Assembly: GCF_032884065.1 (NCBI RefSeq) | Contig: NC_088875.1 | Span: 45,183,291 to 45,247,290 of the forward strand | Direction: 5' to 3' | DNA length: 64,000 nucleotides | From: Artemia franciscana | Taxonomy: Eukaryota > Arthropoda > Branchiopoda > Anostraca > Artemiidae | Part shown: piece by piece, positions 16,480-27,570 of the stretch | Layout of the letters: every line of letters starts with the position of its first letter | Numbering within the stretch: the stretch's first letter is position 1 | The notes under the pieces: generated by a model | What the model was told of the DNA's origin: nothing | Databases searched by the model: none | Seen by the model: the letters and a program-made list of their open reading frames with translations, nothing else | Program-made: the position numbers and the translations under genes

Positions 16480-17330
16480 AAAATGATTTTTGCGAAAGTT
16501 TGACAAATTATTAGCAAATGGCTCTGTCAATTTAATACTTTCGGTAGGGAACAATAGTACAATAAGTTTGTTAAATTAAGGATCTGTCTTGCAATTGGCT
16601 TGTTTTAAGAATATGTTTGACGATGCATGCTAAAAAATGAGGTTTACAAAGATATTTTGAAATGATTTCTACGTACTATTGATAGGTTATTACGAAATGG
16701 TTCTATCATGTTAATGGTTTTTGAAGGCAAACCATTGGACAATACATTATCAAATCAAGGATGTTTCTTGCAATTGGCTTTTTTTAAGGTAATTTTTGCC
16801 TTTGCTGGCTGGAAAATGAGGTTGACACAAACAATTTGAAATGATTTTTGGTAAGTTTGTCAAATTATTAGCAAATGGTTCTGCCGAGTGATTATTTTTG
16901 GGAAGGATGCCACAGGACAACAAGTTATAAAATTGGAAAAATTTCAGATGTAAATCAAGGATTTTACTTGCAACTGGACTTTTTTAGGGAAATGTTTGAC
17001 GTTACCTGCTAAAAACTAGCTTGAATCAGGAGATTTATCTTGAGAAATCTTCATTAATAGGTGATTTGAAATGATTTCTGCATAATATTGACACGCTATT
17101 AGCAAATGGTTCTGTCATGTTAATATTTTTTGGAAGCAAACCATAGGACAATAGGTTGTTAAATCAAGGATGTTTCTTGCAATTGGCTTTTTTAAGGAGA
17201 TTTTTGACGTTGCATGCTTGAAAATGAGGTTGACATAGACAATTTGAAATGATTTTTGTATAAATTTGACAGGTTATTGCCAAATGGTCAAGTGACCTGT
17301 CAAGTTAATATTAAATAGTAAAATAGTAAA
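16480..17330. repeat. Diverged tandem repeat, ~180 or 230 bp units (left block)
   Basis: The phrase GCAAATGGTTCTGTCATGTT or a close variant recurs near 16513, 16692, 16873, 17102 and 17281. Each is followed by a phrase like ATAGGACAATAGGTTGTTAA and then CTTGCAATTGGCTTTTTT. Spacing is about 180 bp, with one unit of about 230 bp. The same repeat resumes in the same orientation at about 18480-18960. Confidence 0.75.
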
Positions 17331-18113
17331 AATTAAATAGTAAGTCAAAATATTGTGCTTAAAGGAGGATAGAGATACAAATCTGAATACTGAAGTACGT
17401 CTTTTGTCCTTACGAGGTGAGGGGAGGGGGGTAGACTCCAAATTTTTTGGGGAAGGCGGATTTGTCTGTGTGTAAATTCTGAAAGCAGACTAGAGCAGGG
17501 AAAAATGGTTAATGATCGTGTTATTTTTAAGACCATGTTCAGTTGCTTTTATCATATTTATAAGTATTCACTTCTTTTTCCACATTAAACAGCTTCTAGG
17601 TCTATAAACATAGACCTTCGATTTTTTTCGATTCGATTCTTCGCTACGGACAGATTTTGGTGTCCCTTTGACTGACTGAATGTCAAACAATAACTTGTTC
17701 AAAATATCTCATTAAATTCCATGTTTTAGAGCTAAAATAAAAGAAAGGTTATGCTAGCTAGGCCACGCTGACAGAGGGCCAAAGGTAGTGCTTTTGGCCA
17801 TCCAAACTGAGGCCAAACGAAAATTAGGTTATCTCCGAATGAGGTGATAAAAGTCAATAACGAAGGACTTGGAACTGAATATAGAATTTCATGGGAGGGG
17901 GTAATGAGGCATTATATGCTAATAGGGAAACGATGGACGGGAAGTACAACAAACTAGGATAATCTATCTTTTAGATTGACCCATGAGACTTTGTCTACTT
18001 CTGCTTCCTTCAGCTTGGTATAAGCATAAACAAGATGACTTATATGTAGTTTTCAACAAATGCTAGACTAGAGTCTAGTGACGTATAAGAAAAAGTAAAA
18101 AGAAATAGATTAC
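17331..18113. other. Unique-looking DNA next to the protease exon
   Basis: Not part of the flanking repeat blocks. As intron sequence 3' of the protease exon on the - strand it shows nothing recognisable. I looked for a second protease exon with the GDSGG active-site motif and did not find one. Confidence 0.4.
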
Positions 18114-18388
18114 CATAATCAGTTGCTCCGAATCCTGTAACAGTTGGAATTTCCCCAACAAGTGAAAATTCATCATCTTCGGTAGACGGGAGGCAAACGG
18201 GTCTCACATAATCTGTGTATTTGGCTTTGCCATCAAGTGTAAATATTGCAACGTCATTATAAAAGCCGTGAGCTCTGAAATTGGGATGGACTCGAACTTC
18301 TTTAACTTTGTAAGACTGCATTTTCGAAGTGTCTCCTGTTATAAGATTTGTTCTTCCTAGTTCAACACTGAATTGAGAAGTATCAAAC
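18114..18388 (-). CDS. S1A serine protease, internal exon with catalytic Asp
   Basis: On the - strand the exon runs from an acceptor CTTTTAG| (AG at 18389-18390) to a donor GATTATG|GTAATC (GT at 18113-18112). It is 275 nt, with one base of a split codon at each end. The peptide begins FDTSQFSVELGRTNL and has YKVKEVRVHPNF, then NDVAIFTL, whose Asp is the triad aspartate of chymotrypsin-fold proteases. VRPVCLPS and VTGFGATDYG follow. This is typical of secreted or clip-type arthropod proteases. Exons with the catalytic His (AAHC) and Ser (GDSGG) are not found in the window. The exon sits in the centre of the giant inverted-repeat structure, so it is either a host exon in a rearranged gene or captured sequence. 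Confidence 0.82.
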
Positions 18389-18479
18389 CTAAAAGCAGAT
18401 AGTAATTGAAATTGTGAAGTTTGACATTTTGACCAAAGAGAGAATTATTCGATTATGACAGTGACATTACTGATCCTGT

Positions 18480-18960
18480 CCTATTTGGCAATAATGGTCA
18501 AGTATACCCTGTCAAGTGAATATTTTTCAGAAGGATGCTATAGGACAACAGGTTGTAAAATTGGTTAAAATTTCCGATTTAAATCAAGGATTTGCCTTGC
18601 AACCGGCTTTTTTAGGGAAATGTTTGATGTTAAATGCTAAAAATAAGCTTGAATCAGGGGATTTATTTTGAACAACCTTCATTAATTTTTTTAATTAAAG
18701 GGATTTTTAACAGGTTCATATTAGAACTGGTCATGATATGCTGGTAATGAGGTTGACATAGACAATTTGAAATGGTTTCTATGTAAATTTGACATGTTAA
18801 CAACAAACGGTTCTGTTTAATATTTTTCGAAAGAGGCCATAGGACAATAGGTTGTTAGATCAAGGATTGGTCTAAACATTGGCTTGTTTTAAGGGAATGT
18901 GTGATGTTGCATGCTACAAAATGAGGTAGACATAGCAAATTTGAAACAATTCCATTTGCT
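18480..18960. repeat. Diverged tandem repeat (right block)
   Basis: This block continues the repeat of 16480-17330 in the same orientation. Shared phrases include AGGGAAATGTTTGA, GCTTGAATCAGG and TTAACAGGTTCATATTAGAA (18713; also about 16432). The block begins GGTCAAGTATACCCTGTCAA (18497), which parallels GGTCAAGTGACCTGTCAAGT at 17287. The protease-exon segment is therefore flanked by direct copies. Confidence 0.7.
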
Positions 18961-19089
18961 AATAACCTGTTAAATTTTCGTAGAAATCCTTTCAAATTGT
19001 CAATTTTAACCTCATTACCGGCATACCAAGGCTGTTTCTAATATGAACCTGTTGAAAGCCAGTTAATTTTCAAAATCAAAGAAGGTTTT

Positions 19090-21500
19090 TCACCTTTTTG
19101 TTATACTTTACATTTGATAGGTTTCGATTGTGTGAATTCTATGATGTACATGCAAATTTAAATTATGACAAAAACATTTTTTATGTACGTCACACTTGTA
19201 TGGCGTCTCTTTCGTGTATATTCTTTGAGAAATATAAAATTTTGATTATGAGAAGAAATTTTTGACATACATCACACCTGTATGGCTTCTCTTTTGTATG
19301 AATTCTTCGACGTTTATTGAAATATGACTTCTGAAAAAAAAGTTTTGACATACATTACACCCTAATGGCTTTTCTATTGTATAAATTCTTTGATGTGAAC
19401 ACGAATTTGAAACCCAAGAAAACATTTTTTTTACATACGTTGAATTTGCATGACTTCGCTTTTCGTGTGATTTTGTTGATGAGCTTGCAAAGTTGCATTA
19501 CGAGTAAACTTTTTGACATTCATCACACTCAAAAGACTGCTACTTTGTGCGAATCCTTTAATGTATATTTCAAATTGGAAACCTGATTAAACATTTTTTG
19601 ACATACATTATACTTGTATGGATTCTTTTTCGCATGAATTATTTCATGAGTGTGCAAATGTGAATTATGAGTATACTTTTTTGACATGCCTCACACTTAT
19701 ATGGATGCTCCTTTGGGTGAATTTATTAAAGTACATTTAAATTCGAATCCTGGGTAAATATTCCTTTGACATACATCACACTTTAATGGCTTCTCTTTCG
19801 TGTGTATTCTTTGATGAGTTCGAAAGTGCATATATGAATTATTAGAAAACATTATTGACATACATAAAACCTATATGCCTTCTCTTTTTGGTGAATTATT
19901 CGATGTCTATTCAAGTACGGCTTCCACAAAAACCTTTCTTTACATACATTACACTGGTAAGGCTTCTTGATTATATGAATTCTTTGATGTACGCGCAAAT
20001 TTGAAACCTGATTACAAATTTTTGACATAAATAGTACTTGTATGGCTTCTCTTTCGTGTGAATTCTTCGATGAGCATGTAAAGTTGTATTGCGAGTAAAC
20101 TTTTTTTCACACACGTCAAACTCATACAGCTACTTCGTTTGTGAATTCTTTCATGTGCATAGAAATTGGAAACTTGATCAAACCTTTTTTGAGATACAGT
20201 ACACCTGTATGGCTTTTCTTTCGTGTGGATTCTTTGATGAGTATGCAAAGTTGAATTATGAGTAAATTTTTTTTTGAGATGCTTCAAACGTACACGGATG
20301 CTACTTTGTGTGTATTTATTGATGTGCATCCAAAGTTAAAACCTAATTAAACATTTCTTTGACATACATCGCACTTGTATGGCTTTTCTTTCGTGTGTAT
20401 GTTTTGATGAGCATACAAATTTGAATTATGAAAAACATTTTTGACACACCTCAAACCTAAACGGTTTCTTTTTGGGTGAATTCTTTGATTTTTTTCCAAT
20501 ATATTTTCTAGAATAAACTTTTTTAGACACATTACATTTGTATGGCTTCTCGATTGTATAAATTATTTGGTGTGCACGCAAATTTGAAACCTGAATAAGC
20601 TTTTTTGACATAAATCACGCTTGTATGGCTTCTTTTTGGTGTGAACATGTAAAGCTGAACATGAAAATGCAAAGCTGAATTACGAGTATACCTTTTTTGA
20701 CATACCTCACTTACGTGACGTTGCTCCTTTGTGTAAATTCATTCATGTGTATGCAAGGTTCAAACCTGATTAAACCTTTTTTACATACATTACACTTTTA
20801 TGGTTTTGTATTGTATGAATTCTTTGATGAACATGCAAATTTGAATTATGAGAAGACATTTTGTGACATACATCACAGTCGTATGGCATTCTTTTTCGTG
20901 TGAATTCCTCGAAGAGCATGCAAAGTTGCACCGCGAGTCAACCTTTTTGACATATCTCACACTCATAAGGTTGCTTCTTTTTTGGGAATTCCTTTACGTG
21001 CATGCACATTTGAAACATTATTAAACCTTCTTCTTCATGCCTCAGACTCATATGTCTACTCCATTGTGTGAATTTGTAGATGTGCGGCAAATTTGAAACC
21101 TGAGTAGACATTATTTGACATATTTCACATTTATATGGCTTCTCTTTCGTGTGTATTCTTTGATGAAGATGCAAATTTTAATTATGAGAAAACATTTTTT
21201 AACATACATCACACCTGCATTATCTTTTGTGTGAATTCTTGGATGTATATTCAAATACAACTTTAGAAAAAAACCTTTTTTGACATATATATCGCACTTA
21301 TAGGTTTCTGGATTGTATGAATCTAGATTGTATGAACCTATTCTAGCTTTATTGTGCACGCAAATTTGAAATCTGAGAAAGTCATTTTCGACATACATCA
21401 CACTTGCATGGCTTCTGTTCCATCTAAATTGTTCGATGAGCATCCAAATCGCATTACGAATAAACTTTGTTTGACATACCTCACAATCATAAATACAAGC
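19090..21500 (-). pseudogene. Large decayed C2H2 zinc-finger array, right arm
   Basis: On the - strand, finger fragments spaced about 84 bp fill 2.4 kb, which is space for about 28 fingers. Readable linkers and finger starts include [15 protein letters not shown] (about 20230), [17 protein letters not shown] (about 20380), [13 protein letters not shown] (about 20560) and [17 protein letters not shown] (about 21150). Frames shift every few fingers and many Cys or His are lost, so no long protein survives. Kruppel-type fingers bind DNA, but this copy is almost surely dead. It mirrors the smaller array at 15790-16385. Confidence 0.72.
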
Positions 21501-22791
21501 GAACACACGGTCCGTCAAGCATCTGGTATTGCGTAATCGTTCATATTGACTATAAAAGAGTTCCATAAATACTATAGTCCCATATACTCCCACCACACAA
21601 GCGCATGCACCTACTCTGTCGAGCATCTGGTATTGCGTAATCGTTCAGGTTGTCGATGAGACAATTCCACGAATACCGGTGCCATATACCCCCCCCCCCT
21701 TACAAGTGCACTCACATGGTCTGTCGAGCATGTGGTATTGTGTAATAATTCATGTTGTTGATGAAAAAATGACATGAATACCAGCGCCATTTCCTGTAAC
21801 ACGTCTTTTTGTATGTTTTTCTGTGTGTCTGTGTAAAAAATAAAAAATTCTGTCCCGAAACAAAAAAATTAAGTTCCACAAGAAAAGTCCCAAACAGTTT
21901 CTGAGTCCCCCTAAGAAAAATCCCCCAAAAATTCCCAAGAAAAATCCCAAAGAAAAGTTCAAAGAGAATAAGTCCAAAAAAATTTAAAGCCCCAAATAGT
22001 TTTAGGTCAAGTCCCAAAAACAGTAAGTTCATTGAAAAAAGGCGGTAGGGGAAAAAAGTTGGGGTGAAGGGGAAATTCTTCCCCCTTAACGGGGAATAGG
22101 AACATGGAGGGAGACGTGGGGATCCAAAGTCGTGCGCAAGCCCGGCAATGGAAAACCAATGTGCTCGGGACCATTACATTACAAAAAGGATATCTGGCCG
22201 GTTTTATTCATGACCGAAACAAGCGCCGTAGGCCATCAAAAGAATATGTTTGTCTAGCAATTATCTTGAATCACTGTGGTTTGCATATTCTTGGAATGAT
22301 GCCAAAATGCGCCCGGAAACAAATCACTGATAGCATTTATCAAAAATACAACTCCATTCAAGAAACCGAAAACGCACTTAACTTGGTATGATACAATGAT
22401 GCTTAACACCAGTTAGCTAGTAACCAGAAATAATACATGGTTTGCCTAGAATGAATTTTTAAGAATACAATATCAACAATGACTTGTTGGTATAGTCGAG
22501 TAACTTACTGGAAGAGCCTAGTAAATCATGGGTCTCACGTTAGATTCCTAAACCAGACGTAGATTCCACACAATAAGGGGGAAAAGCTGCTTAGAAGCTA
22601 AAAAATGTGTTGTTGGGAAAAAACAAATCGTCATCTATAGCTTTAGTTAACAAAAAAGCTATCTAAAACTGTAGTTATGTAGATGATAACGCTAGTGGAA
22701 TCGCCGTTAATCATCCTTCGTGGTCATAAGCCATTAAGGAGGAAAGGTGTTCAGGGGACTGGCTGCTCGCCCCTGTTGACCCGATACTACT
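21501..22791. repeat. Outer right arm of structure 1
   Basis: Reverse-complement partner of 14509-15790. Inside it, a unit with GTCGAGCATSTGGTATTGYG recurs about three times (21530-21760), mirroring units at 15540-15780. It is GC-mixed and has runs of C at 21690 and of G/C on the mirrored arm. No intact gene is seen. Confidence 0.65.
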
Positions 22792-22799
22792 AATACCAA

Positions 22800-22985
22800 T
22801 GTATGAAGGGTTGTGAGCATTTCAATTCAGATGACCGACTAAATATGATGTATGGCACAAAAACAGGTTTTCTTATGAAAATACTTCTGTTTCAATCGTA
22901 GCTATGTATTAAGGGTTGTGAACATTCAATTTCAGTTGACCAATTAAAAATGATGCATGGCAAAAACGAATATTTTTCTACGAGA
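22800..22985. repeat. Two-unit direct repeat flanking structure 1
   Basis: The phrases AAGGGTTGTGAGCATTTCAA (22808) and AAGGGTTGTGAACATTCAAT (22911) mark units about 105-115 bp long. Within each comes ATGATGTATGGCACAAAAAC or a close variant. The end of the 206 bp duplication left of structure 1 resembles the same unit, suggesting that structure 1 inserted into one pre-existing repeat. Confidence 0.6.
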
Positions 22986-23569
22986 TATCATTTATGTGTG
23001 AACCATACCTGTGGACCGAGGTATAATACAATTCCACTTCCTTCAAGTTGACCCTAAAGCTTCTGAGGAAAGTTCGAGAAATGTTGCCGCATAGGTGGAA
23101 GCTATTTGCGTTTTTGAACCCCCTCCCCTAGAAAAATTTTCGGGTTTCTTCTTTCCAAAGCCTCAGGGCAATGAACATTTAAGAAGAATGAACGAACGGT
23201 TACTGTTTGATGCCTGTGAATGTTAAACAATATACAATGATAATTAATTAGTTTTATGTAATATGTTAACCGTTGATGTTAAATCTATAATGACTAATAC
23301 AGTACTTACAATATTATATTTTATGATATCCTGTTCGTTGCGTTAGGTTTTCAGGAATAAGGAGGAGAAGAAACATAATTGAGTGGGAAAAAAGTGAAGG
23401 AAAACGCACTATCCTCGGGGTGGCTGTAAAGTCACACTAATGGGTTTTTATTGGGATCAACCTTGAAAAACTTTAATATTTGGAAAGATGGAAATAGCTT
23501 CACACGTTTTCTTTGCATGTTTTTTAGGAACATAACGAGAAAAAGGTTGAGATGGCTAAAACACTAGTC
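22986..23569. other. Non-coding stretch, nothing recognised
   Basis: AT-rich DNA between the two large inverted-repeat structures with no open frame or repeat that I can assign. Confidence 0.45.
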
Positions 23570-23786
23570 CTTGTCGGCTAACTATCTAAGGCCAAAGGAA
23601 TAGCAAAGTATCCCCAAATGGGATTGGAGGATGTCATAAAGAAAGATTTATGGGAAATGAGAGCTTCTTGAAAGTGCCTACAGAGGTAGGCTTTGAATAG
23701 ATAGGGATGTGGGAGGAGTGGGAGTAACTTTATTGGCCTTAGACAGCTTGACGCTGAGCTAAAATGTCAATAGTAGTAGTAGTAGC
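23570..23786 (+). mobile_element. 3' end of an RTE-like LINE with (TAG)n tail
   Basis: On the + strand, the fragments GLEDVIKKDLWEMRAS, ALNR and FIGLRQLDAELKC follow the pattern of the C-terminal tail of a common RTE-like LINE protein. Stops replace some residues. A (TAG)n run at 23770-23786 fits the short 3' simple-repeat tail of such elements. Structure 2 begins directly after this tail. Confidence 0.6.
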
Positions 23787-25089
23787 AGTAGTATCACCAA
23801 GATGGTTTTGATGACACACATACTCTCTAATCTTTTCTTCCTTTAATGAGTTCACTCGAACGGCGACCCCCTCAGAACGCAGGTGTCGTTAAATTTCATC
23901 GAGATGCAGGTATATGTTACGTCATAGGGAACGCTTTCTAAGAGATATAAGTGTCTGTTACGTAATTTGGGAGGGTTTACTTTGATTGTTACGAAATAGA
24001 GTTTGTTTATTTGTGTTGTTACACAATAGAGTTTGAGGTGTTACGTAATAAGGTTTGTTACAATCCACTAGTCAAGCAGGGAAGTTTTTTCAAGACATTT
24101 CTCTTCAAGACATTTCAAGACGCTTTTTAGACATTCTTCCGAAAAACCTTTTTCAAGACATCTCAAGATATTTCAAGACATTTTCTAGAACAACTTTTCT
24201 TCAAGGCGTTTTTCTGCATGATTTCTTTAATTGTTGTGTATTAGGGGAATGTTTACTTATGTTAAGGATGGCGAATTCTAACAAGACTTGTTTCTTGAAG
24301 CTCCTGTGGGGGATCCCCGTTTTTAACTGTGAAGTGGGGGCGCACACGTGGGGTTTTACGTAATGACAAAGCACACAAGGGTTCTTGCATAATAATTTAA
24401 GATATTTTTTCTTTGAACACGTTTTCCTCATCGAACTTATTAGAATGATTAAGCTGTTGATTACGTGTTTCCTATGACTGCAATAATTGAGATGTTGAGG
24501 GGAAAATCGATTGATAGAGTTTTGTTATTTTTTAATCCCAAAGAGAAGGGTTGATACATGTTCCTTATGGCTGCAATAATTTAGATGCTAAGGAGAAAAT
24601 CGATTGCTAGAGTTTGGTTATTTTTTAAGTCCACCTGCATAATAAGTAATGCTTTAGAGAATGTTATCAGATAATATAGCTATAATAGATGAAATAAAAG
24701 CGAGAGTACCATTATGGCTAGAATATACTACACCTTCATACATGATCAAAACTTTTTCCTTTTCCGTTTTACTACACAGAATTTTACGCTTATACTAAGG
24801 GAATTATCGAAGCAAACCTATGTGCATAGGCTACGAGATGCCTAAATTGCTTTAGTGAAATATATTAAAGTTTTATCCTGGATCAATAAATCTAAAAGAT
24901 ACAAACTTTTGCACATACAAATTTAATCCCTTAGGTCTATGCCTCTCTACCATAGTTCTGCCCTAGGAATAAACATGGACGGATAAGAGATAAAGTTATC
25001 TATTAACAATTGAACTCATATCATTTTCATTCCATCCTATTAAGGGCTTATGCCAGATTTGCCTCTCACTCAATCGGACTATCTTTCTT

Positions 25090-26780
25090 GGAATCCCTAG
25101 GACCCTAACCCTAGGAGTCCAGACCAAACCATAGACATCTAGACCAAGTCGTAAAAATCGAGAGATCAACATCTACAAATCCAGAAAATTCCTTAGAAAT
25201 CATGACTAGCGCATAGAAATCCAGACCAAACCGTAATAAAACCGAGACCAAAATCTAGAAATCATGTTCAACCTCTAAAACTTAAAACCAATCCAAAGAA
25301 GTCAAGAGCAACATCTAAAATCAAGACTAGTACATACAAGTTATGACTAGACCGTAGAAATTCAAAAGAAATTCATGAAAAATGAAGACCAAACTGAAGA
25401 AATCAAGGCCAATCTCTAAAAACCAAGACCTATCCAAAGAAATCAAGAGGTCAATATATAGAAATCTAAAGCAATCTCATAGAAATTAGAATCAATGCTT
25501 TAAAATCGAGACAAACTCGTAAAAAACAAGAAATCAACATGTAGAAGTTCTGAACAATCCTTAGAAATTACGACCAGTGCATAAAAATCCTGACAAAACC
25601 GTAAAAACCTATGATTTCTAGAGACCAAACTCTAGAAAGCATGGTCAACCTAAAAAAATCAGGACCAATTCAAAGGAATCAAGGGCAACATACAAAAATG
25701 AAGACCACTACACACAAGTCATGACCAGACCATTGAAATCCCAATGAGTTCGTAGAAATAAAAACCAAACTGAATGAATCAAGTGGTCAATATTAGAAAT
25801 GAAGACCAATCCGGAGAGTTTAAGAGGTCATTACGTAGAAATCAAGGTCAATGCATGGAAATCAAGACCAAGCCATAAAAATCATAACCAGTTCATAGAA
25901 ATTCAGACCAAACCGTAAAAATCAAGAGCAAAGTCTAGAAATCAAGGTCAACCTCTAAAACCAAGACTAATCCGATGAAATCAAGGGCAACATCTACAAA
26001 TCAAGATCAAGACACATAAATCATGACCAGACACTAGATGTCTTGACGAATTCTTTTCCTAGAAATGGCATATCATAAAAATCGAGAGATCAATACCTAA
26101 AAATCCAGAAAATTCTTTGGAAATCATGACCAGTGCATAGAAATCCAGACCAAACCAAAATAAAACCGAGACCAGAATCTAGAAATCATGGTCAACCTCT
26201 AAAACTTAAAACCAATCCAAAGAAGTCAAGAGCAACATCTAAAATCAAGACCGATCAAGACCAAGACCAAAATTCAAGACAAGTTATGACTAGACCGTAG
26301 AAATCCAAAAGAAATTTATGAAAAATGAATACCAAATTGAGGAAATCAAGGCCAATCTCTAAAAATCAAGACCTATTCAAAGAAATCAAGAGGTCAATAT
26401 GTAGAAATCTAAAGCAACCCCATAGAAATTATAATCAATGCTTTAAAATCGAGATAAACTCGTAAAAATCAAGAAATCAACATGTGGAATTTCTGAACAA
26501 TCCTTAGAAATTATGATCAGTGCATAAAAGTCCAGACCAGACCGTAAAAACCAAGACCAAACTCTAGAAATCATGGTCAACCTCAAAAACTCAAGACCAA
26601 TTCAAAGGAATCAAGAGCAACATATAAAAGTCAAGACCACTACATACAAGTCATGACCAGACCATTGAAATTCCAACGAGTTCGTAAAAATAAAGACCAA
26701 AGTGAAGAAATCAAGTCCACTACATACAAGTCAAGACATACAAATCATGACCAGACACTAGATATGTTGACGAATTCTTT
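25090..26780. repeat. Higher-order minisatellite of AGAAATCAAGACCAA-type units
   Basis: Short units of roughly 15-20 bp built on AGAAATCAAGACCAA fill 1.7 kb with much variation (examples: AGAAATCCAGACCAAACC, AGAAATCATGGTCAACC). A higher-order period of about 920 bp is visible: the order of variants starting at AAAAATCGAGAGATCAA (25154) is repeated from 26075. A short stretch in opposite orientation follows at 27030-27230 (GATTTCTA, GGTCTTGAT). Confidence 0.8.
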
Positions 26781-27244
26781 TCCTAGAAATTTCATATCTA
26801 CCACAAAGAGAATCACATCCTTCAGTCAACTCATCTTTAAATCTTTTCTTTTCAGAAAATTTTGAAATGAATGTAAAACATTTTTAGCCCTTACAAGACC
26901 TGTTGGGTAATATTCGTCCAATAGTCAAGGTTGGATTCACTTGAGTCTTTGTCGCTTTTTAACTCTCTTTTCTTACAAGGAGCAAAAGCTCAGGTCTTCG
27001 GATATCTGATGCATATGGTTTGATTGGTTTTGATGGTTTTAGATTTCTACATTTCAATCTCTTGATTACTTTTATTGGTCTTGATGCCTAGGGTTTGGTT
27101 TGAGTTTCTAGGGTTGACTCTAATTTTTATAAAGTCATGTGGATTTCTGTACATTCGTTTTGATTTCTATGGATTGATCTTGATCTTAAAGGTTATTTTC
27201 GATTTCTACAGTTTAGTATTTAGGAGTTATTTTCATTACAAACC

Positions 27245-27570
27245 CTCAAAAATATCTTAATATGGCTTAAATTTACCTCTAACGAGATTATGTGAAATTT
27301 GAAAAGAAAATATTGTTAAAGTGTGCGCTTGTCAAATGGGGATACATAGCTCTGGCTCCAAGAAACAAGGGATTTTCCTTAAAAGACCTAAGAAATGTCA
27401 TAATGTGGCTTAAATTTACCTCTAACGAGGGCGTGTGAAATTTGAAGAGAAAATATTATTCAAATGTGCACGTGTCAACGAGGAATGGCATGTCTTGGCT
27501 CAAAGAAACGAGGGATTCTTATTAAAAGCACTCAAAAATAACTTAATGTGCTACACATTTACCTTTAATA
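27245..27570. repeat. Three tandem units of ~143 bp
   Basis: The phrase GGCTTAAATTTACCTCTAAC occurs at 27264 and 27407, and a decayed third copy is at about 27549. Between them lie similar GAGAAAATATT and AGAAACRAGGGATT phrases. It sits between the inverted minisatellite and the right arm of structure 2. Confidence 0.7.

Larger units (their letters stand above)
14509..22791. mobile_element. Giant inverted-repeat (foldback) structure 1, 8.3 kb
   Basis: The left end AGTAGTATAGGGTCAACAGG and the right end, read in reverse complement as AGTAGTATCGGGTCAACAGG, are near identical. Similarity continues inward: GGACGAGCAGCCAGTC against GGCGAGCAGCCAGTC, the TTGCCAAGTTAA/TTAACTTGG blocks (about 14920 and 22378), the TCTTTTGATG/CATCAAAAGA blocks (15062 and 22235), the ACACAGACAGACATAC blocks (15450 and 21810), then zinc-finger arrays on both arms. 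The left arm is about 2 kb (14509-16500) and the right about 3.85 kb (18940-22791); the right is longer mainly because its finger array is larger. The flanking 6-mers CATACT and AATACC match at 4 of 6 positions, a possible decayed target duplication. No transposase is visible. Confidence 0.7.

Noticed and set aside
25090-26780. CRISPR-like array
   Set aside because: The units are short, variable and adjacent without unique spacers, and the genome is eukaryotic. It is a minisatellite.
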